From Nitrososphaeria archaeon (GTDB lineage: Archaea > Thermoproteota > Nitrososphaeria > Nitrososphaerales > Nitrososphaeraceae): DNA of 7,669 nucleotides. The stretch covers positions 1 through 7,669 of the forward strand of contig JAJPIN010000040.1 of the NCBI GenBank assembly GCA_021324715.1, given 5' to 3'. The notes under the pieces are model-generated. The model saw only the letters and a list, made by a program, of their open reading frames with translations, did no database searches and was not told where the DNA came from. Shown piece after piece: positions 1-5,302 of the stretch; within the stretch, counting starts at the first letter, position 1; every line of letters begins with the position of its first letter. The position numbers and the translations under genes were made by a program.

Positions 1-173
1 AGGATCATAAAATGAGTATAGTCACTTTGCAGAAAGAACTCTCTTGCTTTTTTGTATGCTTCGTCTTGTGGAAAATATTTAATCCATAGTTTGGAGATCC
101 CGTTTATCTTTTCGATAGCCTTGTAAAACTCTGGGATACAACGAGGATTGAAGATTACTAATAATGGTTTCAT
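1..173 (-). CDS. Partial hypothetical protein, possibly glycosyltransferase-like (N-terminal 57 residues)
   Basis: Reading leftwards from an ATG at 173, the frame stays open to the window edge and begins MKPLLVIFNPR, with later pieces such as KLWIKYFP and the terminal SDYTHFMIL. It opens with a hydrophobic beta-strand (LLVIFNP), then a helical stretch, then a second strand reaching the edge. From memory, archaeal and viral proteins of this shape (LWIKYxPE ... YTHLVILPDDL) continue into a DD motif like that of nucleotide-sugar glycosyltransferases; the diagnostic acidic motif would lie outside the window, so the function is inference. A GTG two codons upstream is an alternative start; the frame is closed by a TAA a further eleven codons back. 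Protein-like composition makes me fairly sure the gene is real, much less sure of its role. Confidence 0.6.
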   Translation of the reverse strand, partial: MKPLLVIFNPRCIPEFYKAIEKINGISKLWIKYFPQDEAYKKAREFFLQSDYTHFMI

Positions 174-258
174 TGACACCGTCTCTAATGTATAGTTCAG
201 CCAGGTAGTTTTTTACTATTTCTTGATGATCTATTTGAGTTTTAGGCACTCTTTGTTG

Positions 259-274
259 ACACCATAATGGGTGT
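259..274. promoter_or_regulatory. Short dyad, possible operator
   Basis: ACACC (259-263) and GGTGT (270-274) form a perfect 5-bp inverted repeat around a 6-base centre. It lies about 20 bases upstream of the TATA-like element at 293-300 and between two divergently read genes (minus-strand gene starting at 173 and plus-strand gene at 322). That position fits a regulator site, but arms of this length arise by chance often. Confidence 0.25.
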
Positions 275-292
275 TAGATTATAACAATGAGA

Positions 293-300
293 TATTATAT
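293..300 (+). promoter_or_regulatory. TATA box of the zinc-ribbon gene
   Basis: TATTATAT lies with its centre about 25 bases before the ATG at 322. This is the spacing expected for an archaeal promoter driving a leaderless or nearly leaderless transcript. Confidence 0.5.
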
Positions 301-321
301 CCATGGAAACCAATTTCATAA

Positions 322-447
322 ATGAAGAATCAGTGTCAAATATGTAACAATAACGAAGTTGAAGTATACCAATTAGATTATGAAGTATGTTTTGATTGTT
401 TGATGAATCAAAATAACGCTAAAATTTCTATTGACGTTACTTTCTAG
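322..447 (+). CDS. Small zinc-ribbon protein (41 residues)
   Basis: A short gene beginning MKNQCQIC and ending in TAG at 445-447. Two CxxC knuckles are visible: C5-x2-C8 (CQIC) and C23-x2-C26 (CFDC), separated by 14 residues, which is the spacing of a classical four-cysteine zinc ribbon holding one structural Zn2+. The segment between them (EVEVYQLDYEV) can form the expected beta-hairpin. There is no membrane segment or signal peptide. A TATA-like box lies 25 bases upstream, so the transcript is probably leaderless. An earlier ATG at 303 is in another frame and stops after 14 codons. Zinc ribbons this small serve many roles (nucleic-acid binding, protein contacts), so no specific function is assigned. 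The matched cysteine pairs and promoter make it more convincing than its length alone would. Confidence 0.65.
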   Translation: MKNQCQICNNNEVEVYQLDYEVCFDCLMNQNNAKISIDVTF

Positions 448-474
448 ATTCAAATGTCTTTATAGTTAGCAGAA

Positions 475-489
475 GAACCTGCAAGGTTC
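475..489. terminator. Hairpin between convergent genes
   Basis: GAACCT-GCA-AGGTTC is a perfect 6-bp stem with a 3-base loop, placed between the ends of the zinc-ribbon gene (447) and the Rieske gene (522). On the minus strand a run of six T (502-507) lies between the Rieske stop codon and the hairpin. Archaeal termination relies mainly on T-rich tracts, so the T run may matter more than the stem. Confidence 0.4.
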
Positions 490-521
490 AATTAATAGTC
501 AAAAAAGAAGGAAAAGTTGGC

Positions 522-926
522 CTATACTTTTATCTTGATATTGTCTCCTTCTACTTTAACGTTATAGATCTCTTGGTCGAATGTTTTAATGAATGACATC
601 TCTTGAGCCACAACTCCCATATATTTTTGCCAGTTTGGAGGCAAGGGCTCCATTCCAGGCGGAAGTTCTAACACGGGCTCACCTATCTTCTTTCCAGATG
701 TAATATCAAACTTTGCCGCATGGAAAGGGCATGTTACTATATTCTGGTTAATATTTCCACGTGAAAGTCTTGCATTCATATGGCCACATCTATCTGCAAA
801 GGCATAGAATTTTCCGTCAAGATTGGCTATTGCAATTTCTTTTCCGTTTATCTCTACATGTTTCATATGTCCCTCAGTAATTTCACTCACTTTACCAGCT
901 TCAACGTAATCTTGGTTTTGAGTCAT
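522..926 (-). CDS. Rieske [2Fe-2S] ferredoxin-like protein
   Basis: A 134-residue soluble protein with both halves of the Rieske cluster motif: C47-x-H49 in RCGHMNARLSRG and C66-x2-H69 in CPFHAAKFDITSG. These two Cys and two His residues ligate a [2Fe-2S] cluster that carries single electrons. The single-domain form, without a membrane anchor or catalytic mononuclear-iron domain, resembles the ferredoxin components of ring-hydroxylating dioxygenases and NirD-type proteins, so a cytoplasmic electron carrier is likely; the partner enzyme is not in this window. The usual small Rieske ferredoxin passes quickly from the second motif to the closing strands (here IYNVKVEGDNIKIKV); this one has an extra loop of about 35 residues (roughly 84-118) with a proline-rich start, ELPPGMEPLPP. 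The ATG at 926 is supported by a well-placed TATA box. Confidence 0.93.
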   Translation of the reverse strand: MTQNQDYVEAGKVSEITEGHMKHVEINGKEIAIANLDGKFYAFADRCGHMNARLSRGNINQNIVTCPFHAAKFDITSGKKIGEPVLELPPGMEPLPPNWQKYMGVVAQEMSFIKTFDQEIYNVKVEGDNIKIKV

Positions 927-950
927 TGTTTTTCGTTTACACCACCAACT

Positions 951-958
951 TATTTATA
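951..958 (-). promoter_or_regulatory. TATA box of the Rieske gene
   Basis: Read on the minus strand this is TATAAATA, close to the archaeal consensus. Its centre is about 28 bases upstream of the ATG at 926, predicting a transcript start within a few bases of the start codon. Confidence 0.65.
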
Positions 959-1058
959 TGTGATAGTGATCAGGGCTAACTGAGTAACCATCTTGATGTT
1001 TAGATGTTTAGATACACTTTTAGAAACATTCATCTCTAGTGTCTCAATGTGAGTCCGA

Positions 1059-1070
1059 ATTGTTAACAAT
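1059..1070. repeat. 12-bp perfect palindrome
   Basis: ATTGTTAACAAT reads identically on both strands, with no spacer. Such a site suits a dimeric helix-turn-helix regulator. It lies 408 bases before the response-regulator start and 130 bases before the Rieske start on the opposite strand, so the Rieske gene is the nearer candidate target. Confidence 0.45.
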
Positions 1071-1385
1071 ACTCATGCCGACGAAACCAGAGCTAATGTC
1101 TCATGATCGTCGAAAATACCTTTAAAATTGTTTTATAGCGAGGCGAGAAATAGAGTAAAATGATTCACAAACTTCTGCATTAGGATTGGAGATTCACAGT
1201 TTACTATTCATTTGTTACTGCTCGAATTACCAGACTTGGATAGAAATTTGGCGTCAGGTCAGGCTTAACTTATGTCTTATACAGAATCATAATACTCATG
1301 TATGATAACTCTTGTCGTTTTGGAAGTTCTATAATTAACTGTTGATAGATAATTAATAATTACTTCTGCGATATTCTTGTTATGC

Positions 1386-1436
1386 CTGAAACCACAACAG
1401 TCTCAAGATTGCTGAAACGATATCAGTCTCAAGATT
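1386..1436 (+). repeat. Two-copy 26-bp tandem repeat upstream of the response regulator
   Basis: Each unit is CTGAAAC, five variable bases, then CAGTCTCAAGATT. Copy one spans 1386-1410 and copy two 1412-1436; the 7-base and 13-base blocks are identical in both and the five bases between differ (CACAA and GATAT). The period is exactly 26 bases, about two and a half helical turns. The second copy ends 41 bases before the response-regulator ATG, placing it at or just upstream of the expected TATA/BRE position, where an activator or repressor would bind. Confidence 0.75.
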
Positions 1437-1477
1437 ATGTAATTCCATTGACAGTGGCATTTAGAGGGTTGGCGTAA

Positions 1478-1894
1478 ATGGCTCAAGTTAAGAAGCGGCG
1501 GATTCTGATAGTAGATGATGAAGAAGACGTAGGCAAGACTTTTAAAATGATACTGGAAAATTATGGATTCGATGTAGATTGCTTTACAGATCCGATAATG
1601 GCTTTGAAGCAATTCAAACCAAATCTATATGATTTGACGATATTAGATATTAAGATGCCATATCCCAATGGCTTCAAATTATATAACCAACTTAAATTAA
1701 TAGATTCGAACATCAAGACTCTATTTATCACAGCTCTAAGTAGCGTAGAGTCTTACAATACTGAAAATTACAAAGTTTACCCTTTAAGAGGACAAAGACA
1801 TTACGTCAAGAAACCAGTAAGTAAAAACGATCTATTGAGACAAGTTTATTCAATGTTAGTTGGGCAAGAATATGAGGATGATTTACTGGAATGA
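1478..1894 (+). CDS. Single-domain response regulator (CheY-like receiver)
   Basis: A 138-residue protein that is almost entirely one receiver domain. The acidic pocket D13-D14 (ILIVDDEED), phosphoacceptor D57 (LTILDIKMP), switch threonine T85 (LFITAL) and conserved lysine K112 (YVKKPV) are all present, so it should accept phosphate from a histidine kinase. There is no DNA-binding or enzymatic output domain; the C-terminal tail is acidic (EYEDDLLE). It probably works by protein contact or as a phosphorelay intermediate. The likely partner is the sensor kinase 71 bases downstream on the same strand. A TAA immediately before the ATG rules out an earlier start in frame; an AGAGGG at 1463-1468 is a possible weak ribosome site. 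The 26-bp repeats upstream suggest regulated transcription. Confidence 0.93.
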   Translation: MAQVKKRRILIVDDEEDVGKTFKMILENYGFDVDCFTDPIMALKQFKPNLYDLTILDIKMPYPNGFKLYNQLKLIDSNIKTLFITALSSVESYNTENYKVYPLRGQRHYVKKPVSKNDLLRQVYSMLVGQEYEDDLLE

Positions 1895-1904
1895 AAATTG
1901 GTAT

Positions 1905-1962
1905 CGATTTCATGAATCGGTGATATAGTCCCTATATGATATTTCATGGGAGACTGAAATCG
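1905..1962 (+). promoter_or_regulatory. Nested inverted repeats with candidate kinase promoter
   Basis: The gap between the response regulator and the kinase contains an outer 8-bp inverted repeat CGATTTCA (1905-1912) / TGAAATCG (1955-1962) enclosing an inner hairpin ATATAG-TCC-CTATAT (1923-1937, 6-bp stem, 3-base loop). The right arm of the inner repeat belongs to a TATA-like CTATATGA (1932-1939), about 30 bases before the GTG at 1966, so the kinase may have its own promoter with a very short leader. The outer right arm ends three bases before the start codon, so in a read-through transcript the structure could mask the kinase start. Confidence 0.45.
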
Positions 1963-1965
1963 TAA

Positions 1966-3516
1966 GTGAATCTATTCCTTGCCTTGCTTCAACGAGTGAA
2001 CTCTAGAGTTATTTTAAAAATTACATTGTTAGTTATCATTGAAATTGGTTTGATATGTGGCAGTTTTTATACACTGACATATTATCAGTCCCAGGGAACT
2101 TCCATCGGAAATTTAATTAATGCTGCGGGGAAAAATCGATATCTGACATCTAATTCATTATTACAAACTGAGAAATTTCTTGACGGCTCATCCAATATGC
2201 TAAGACTAAAAACGGCTAGCGATATTTTAGGAACAAATATTCAAGCCCTTACGTATGGAGGGACAATTTCGGGCATAAATATAAGATCACTTCCATCAGA
2301 TTTTTCTAGTTACCTTAGTAATGTAAAAAGAGATTTCTCTGCGTATAAGGCTCTGATAGACGATAAAGTAATTGGCCAATCTCATGTGACGTTGGACACA
2401 CCCGAAATAGGTATGGTATTGAAGCAAGATCTTGAAGCAAGTGCCTCAAACTTGATACACTCGTCCGATATTTTGGTAACTGCTCTAGGTTTGTACGCAG
2501 ACAATAATTCACAGAACTTGATTATATTGCAAATCTTTCTGGCTGTTCTTAATATAGGTATCTTAGTCCTAATTCTATATTTAGTTACAAGAATACTTAT
2601 GCCTATATCTGTGCTTACCCAGGCCACAAGGGAAATAAAAAAAGGAAATTTTAGTTACCATGTTGAGCATAAAAGTGAGGATGAACTAGGAGAGCTCACC
2701 GAATCATTCAATTCTATGATAATTTCAATTAGAAGCTATATTGAAGAACAGAGTCGCTTAACTCACGAACTTAGAATGGCAAATGAAGAAATACTGCAAA
2801 GAGAACGCATGAAAGATGAATTTATCAACATCGCAGCTCATGAAATGCGGACTCCTGTCCAACCTATTTTAGGTCTATCTGAACTCTTAAAATCCATGAG
2901 GACAGAGAATAAGGCAGTCGTTACCAAAGAAGATGAGATGCTAGATATGATTATTAGCAATGCAAAAAGACTTTTGTTGATTGAAGAAAATATTCTGAAT
3001 GTTGCAAGAATAGAAAATAAATTACTAAAACTAAATAAAGAGCAATGCGATTTGCTTGAAATCGTCTCGAATGTCATACAGGATGCTAAGAATCAAATTG
3101 GCAAAAACAAGGTGGAAGTGCGATATAAACCATCTGAGCTGAGGACTATATCAGTATATGCTGATAGAGCGAAGCTAACTCAGGTTGTTTTCAATTTACT
3201 AAACAATGCAATTAAATTTACTAAAGGTGGCAGCATTACAGTAGACTTAGAAATGGATGACAAACAGGCCATTGTTAGTATAAAAGACACGGGAGTGGGA
3301 ATTGATCCAAGAGTCGAGCCAAATTTATTTTCGAAATATATTACAAATTCGTCATCAGGAACCGGGTTGGGCTTGTTTATCTCAAAAACCATAATAGAAG
3401 CCCATGGAGGAAAAATCACTGCCTTCAATAATATAGACGGTAAAGGAGCGACATTTAGGTTTAGCTTGCCATTAGTAGACATAGGCATATCACAAAATGT
3501 TGAGCGAACCATCTAA
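1966..3516 (+). CDS. Membrane sensor histidine kinase (PilJ/NarX-like sensor, HAMP, HisKA, HATPase_c)
   Basis: A 516-residue two-component kinase. In order: membrane helix at about 16-37; extracytoplasmic sensor at about 39-183; second helix at about 184-207; HAMP linker at about 207-260; a coiled-coil stretch; HisKA with phosphoacceptor H292 (AAHEMRTP); HATPase_c with N box around N410-N414, D441-T-G-V-G (G1) and S-G-T466-G-L-G-L (G2). All residues needed for ATP binding and autophosphorylation are present. The sensor begins INAAGKNRYLT (51-61), resembling the P-box of PilJ/NarX-type domains (INxAGxxRMxS), so a small-ligand sensor with a helical bundle is inferred; the ligand is unknown. The GTG start follows a TAA in frame; the first in-frame ATG would lose TM1, so GTG is preferred. 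The adjacent receiver protein is its likely substrate. Confidence 0.94.
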   Translation: MNLFLALLQRVNSRVILKITLLVIIEIGLICGSFYTLTYYQSQGTSIGNLINAAGKNRYLTSNSLLQTEKFLDGSSNMLRLKTASDILGTNIQALTYGGTISGINIRSLPSDFSSYLSNVKRDFSAYKALIDDKVIGQSHVTLDTPEIGMVLKQDLEASASNLIHSSDILVTALGLYADNNSQNLIILQIFLAVLNIGILVLILYLVTRILMPISVLTQATREIKKGNFSYHVEHKSEDELGELTESFNSMIISIRSYIEEQSRLTHELRMANEEILQRERMKDEFINIAAHEMRTPVQPILGLSELLKSMRTENKAVVTKEDEMLDMIISNAKRLLLIEENILNVARIENKLLKLNKEQCDLLEIVSNVIQDAKNQIGKNKVEVRYKPSELRTISVYADRAKLTQVVFNLLNNAIKFTKGGSITVDLEMDDKQAIVSIKDTGVGIDPRVEPNLFSKYITNSSSGTGLGLFISKTIIEAHGGKITAFNNIDGKGATFRFSLPLVDIGISQNVERTI

Positions 3517-3527
3517 GAACATGACAT

Positions 3528-3547
3528 TGGGATAGCCCAGAATTTTT
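3528..3547 (+). terminator. Hairpin plus T-run after the histidine kinase
   Basis: TGGG-ATAG-CCCA (3528-3539) followed by GAA and five T (3543-3547) starts 12 bases after the kinase stop codon. It looks like an intrinsic terminator, although the stem is only 4 bp; the T run fits archaeal termination. It separates the two-component genes from the recombinase remnant. Confidence 0.45.
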
Positions 3548-3575
3548 GCCAACATTGTCATATTTCCGAATCTTT

Positions 3576-3875
3576 ATGATAATGCAAATTTTTTCGACAG
3601 ATACTATAAAGGCTCCTATGACAAGAGATAGGTATCAGACAAGAGTAGCAAAATTTTTTGACTTCATCAAAATACCGGGAAAAACATTAGAACAGAAAGG
3701 AAGATACTTTGCAAAAAAGGGCAAAAAGAATACAAATTGGGTATTAAGCAATGTTTTGAAATTTGTTTACTTTCAACGAGAACGAGTCGATAAAAAGGAA
3801 ATATCTGGAGCAACGATTATCAACTATATAAAAAGTATCAAACTTTTTTGTGAAATGGCACCAAGAAAGAGGTAG
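3576..3875 (+). pseudogene. Tyrosine recombinase/integrase remnant, N-terminal domain only
   Basis: An open frame of about 100 residues from ATG 3576 (ATGs at 3582 and 3618 are alternatives; a TTG at 3546 overlaps the T-run and is unlikely). The sequence, for example TIKAPMTRDRYQTRVAKFFDF ... FVYFQRERVDKKEISGATI ... YIKSIKLFCEM, has the helical character of the SAM-like core-binding domain of XerC/D-type recombinases, and I recall close cousins in Nitrososphaeria that continue from FCEM into a longer linker and the catalytic domain. Here FCEM is followed by only APRKR and a stop. The catalytic R...HxxR...Y residues are absent, and the 66 bases before the next gene cannot encode them. It is therefore probably a broken integrase left by a lost mobile element, though a small DNA-binding protein is conceivable. 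Confidence 0.65.
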
Positions 3876-3883
3876 ATATTGAC

Positions 3884-3930
3884 TTTTTTGTTAGCTTAAT
3901 CGACAAAATGTTATAAAGGTTGAATCAACC
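3884..3930. terminator. Convergent intergenic T-run and palindrome
   Basis: Between the recombinase remnant (plus) and corA (minus) lie a run of six T (3884-3889), suited to ending plus-strand transcripts, and GGTTG-AAT-CAACC (3918-3930), a 5-bp stem with a 3-base loop. On the minus strand the hairpin is followed by the T-rich TTTATAACATTTTG, which could end the corA transcript. Confidence 0.4.
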
Positions 3931-3941
3931 CGATCTATATT

Positions 3942-4910
3942 CTAATATTTTAGCCATTTTTGTCTCTTAAACCAATATGTCATAATCGCTGCGGGAACCA
4001 GTGATGCTATTGTTAATAATATGAATGTAGTGTAAATTCCGAGAAATGTGGGTTGGCCGGTTAAGATACCGCCTGGCAATTTGACATTCATTCCGTAAAG
4101 AGTAGCTATAACAGTAACAGGAATTGACAGAGTGAACAATATAGTCAGGATCGCAAGAATTTTGTTAGATTTTTCTGTGCTAAGCATAAAGTCAGTATCC
4201 TTGAAAATATCAATCGTTTCTTTCGATTCATCAACTGCTTCTATAGCCTTATCAAAGTGATCATTCAAGTCGTCAAAATAGGGTGAAAGATCTTCCTTTG
4301 AGAACCTTTGTATTTCTTTGCTAATTTCGAACACAGTGCGTTTTAGAGGATATGTGATCCTCCTCAGTGCAGTTATTTCCCTTCTCAACATGGAAATTTC
4401 TTTTGGCACCGCAGTCCTTTCATCAAAGACAAGATCTTCAATATCATCCAAGTTGCCCTCAAGTTTTGCTAGAATGTGAAGTAGATGCTCTACCAACGTA
4501 TCTATAATACTGTAAAGCAGATAGCCTGGCGAATTTCCCATTAATGAGTCTCGATGGACAGCATTAGTCTTACACATTTCAAACATCTCTGATAGAGGTT
4601 TTAAGACTTCTTGTTGAACTGTTATCAAATACTCAGGTCCGACAAATATTGCAACTTGTGTAGGTTTTGAGATTGTTTGTTCTCTATCTACAGTTGGAAA
4701 ATGGATAATTGCGAAGACTTGATTTTCATATCTATCAACTTTTGGTATGTGGATTTTTGAGAGACAATCGTCGATATTTAGCTCATGGAAGGTATAACGA
4801 GTTTCAAGAAGTTTCAGTTTTTCTCGAGTGGGATTCTGAACGTCAAACCACGTAAATTTACCGTTTGTAACCCATTCTGGTTGTTCTGTGGCATGTCCAA
4901 TTTTATCCAT
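3942..4910 (-). CDS. corA: CorA family magnesium/divalent cation transporter
   Basis: A 322-residue protein of normal CorA length. The long soluble N-terminal part (1 to about 245) has the alpha/beta start (WFDVQNPT, YLITVQ) and the long charged helices (about 135-245, including LEGNLDDIEDLVFDE) that form the CorA funnel. Two C-terminal membrane helices follow, about 251-272 and 288-313. The diagnostic GMN filter motif is intact at 273-275 (LYGMNVKLPGG) at the end of TM1, and the tail FKRQKWLKY is basic as usual. In family members five subunits make a gated Mg2+ channel in the cytoplasmic membrane; Co2+ or Ni2+ may also pass. The start at 4910 is the only ATG downstream of a TAG in frame 13 codons upstream. 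It diverges from the CDF exporter at 5303, which suggests a metal-homeostasis locus. Confidence 0.95.
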   Translation of the reverse strand: MDKIGHATEQPEWVTNGKFTWFDVQNPTREKLKLLETRYTFHELNIDDCLSKIHIPKVDRYENQVFAIIHFPTVDREQTISKPTQVAIFVGPEYLITVQQEVLKPLSEMFEMCKTNAVHRDSLMGNSPGYLLYSIIDTLVEHLLHILAKLEGNLDDIEDLVFDERTAVPKEISMLRREITALRRITYPLKRTVFEISKEIQRFSKEDLSPYFDDLNDHFDKAIEAVDESKETIDIFKDTDFMLSTEKSNKILAILTILFTLSIPVTVIATLYGMNVKLPGGILTGQPTFLGIYTTFILLTIASLVPAAIMTYWFKRQKWLKY

Positions 4911-5302
4911 TTCGATTTCACGCTCAATATTTCTTAGCTATGGTAATTCGTGTTTCATATTTTAATATTATCAAAAAACTCATTCTAAATCTAATAATTT
5001 TAAGGAATAGACCTCAAAATTTCAAATATCGATCATCTGAATTCCCATATCAATCCCATCCGTTCAATGCATTCTCTTAGTTTTACTAAGTGTTATCGCG
5101 GATCAGTAAGACCTTTTTATTTTCCAAAGTGATAGAGTGTTTTATCATTCACATTTATGAACCATCCATCAAAAAGTTTTTTTGAGTTTTGATTCTCTAT
5201 TTGTAATTCCATAATTATTCAGGAAATAATTCATATTCTTGTGGGAGCAATTATCATTAACTAGTACTTATATAAGATCATTGACTTATTCCATAAATAA
5301 TC
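4911..5302. promoter_or_regulatory. Divergent intergenic region between corA and the CDF exporter
   Basis: A 392-base AT-rich region serving two outward-facing genes. For corA, TTAAAATA read on the minus strand (4958-4965) is about 51 bases before the ATG, implying a leader of about 25 bases. Dyads include CTTAGT-TTT-ACTAAG (5076-5090, 6-bp stem) and TGATA/TATCA (5130-5134 and 5143-5147). No protein-like frame longer than about 20 codons was seen. The dyads could bind a metal-responsive regulator, but neither matches a motif I know. Confidence 0.45.
5268..5275 (+). promoter_or_regulatory. TATA box of the CDF transporter gene
   Basis: TTATATAA, inside the palindrome CTTATATAAG (5267-5276), is centred about 31 bases before the GTG at 5303. 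The predicted transcript begins within about 6 bases of the start codon, supporting that GTG as the true start. Confidence 0.65.

Larger units (their letters stand above)
959..1477. other. Long intergenic region, no gene recognised
   Basis: About 520 bases between the Rieske promoter and the response regulator. I found no open frame longer than about 20 codons that looks like protein and no tRNA or rRNA. It does hold a tandem GATGTTTA doublet (995-1010), a 12-bp palindrome (1059-1070), a 6-bp inverted repeat CGACGA/TCGTCG (1079-1084 and 1107-1112, 22-base loop) in a locally GC-richer patch, and the 26-bp tandem repeat listed separately. The cluster of dyads at 1059-1112 could be operators or a small RNA, but nothing identifies a known RNA family. 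Confidence 0.5.

Noticed and set aside
780..983. Plus-strand open frame of 67 codons across the start of the Rieske gene
   Set aside because: It lies opposite the cluster motif of a confident gene and runs into the Rieske promoter; it is a shadow of that coding sequence.
995..1010. Tandem GATGTTTA doublet
   Set aside because: Only two 8-bp copies in AT-rich DNA; likely slippage, with no array and no spacing typical of CRISPR.
1403..1612. Minus-strand open frame of 69 codons over the start of the response regulator
   Set aside because: It is antisense to a clear receiver domain and its translation has no recognisable motif and a composition unlike protein-coding genes here.
3180..3512. Minus-strand open frame of 110 codons opposite the kinase ATPase domain
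   Set aside because: It is explained by codon bias of the plus-strand HATPase region; all conserved ATPase motifs are on the plus strand.
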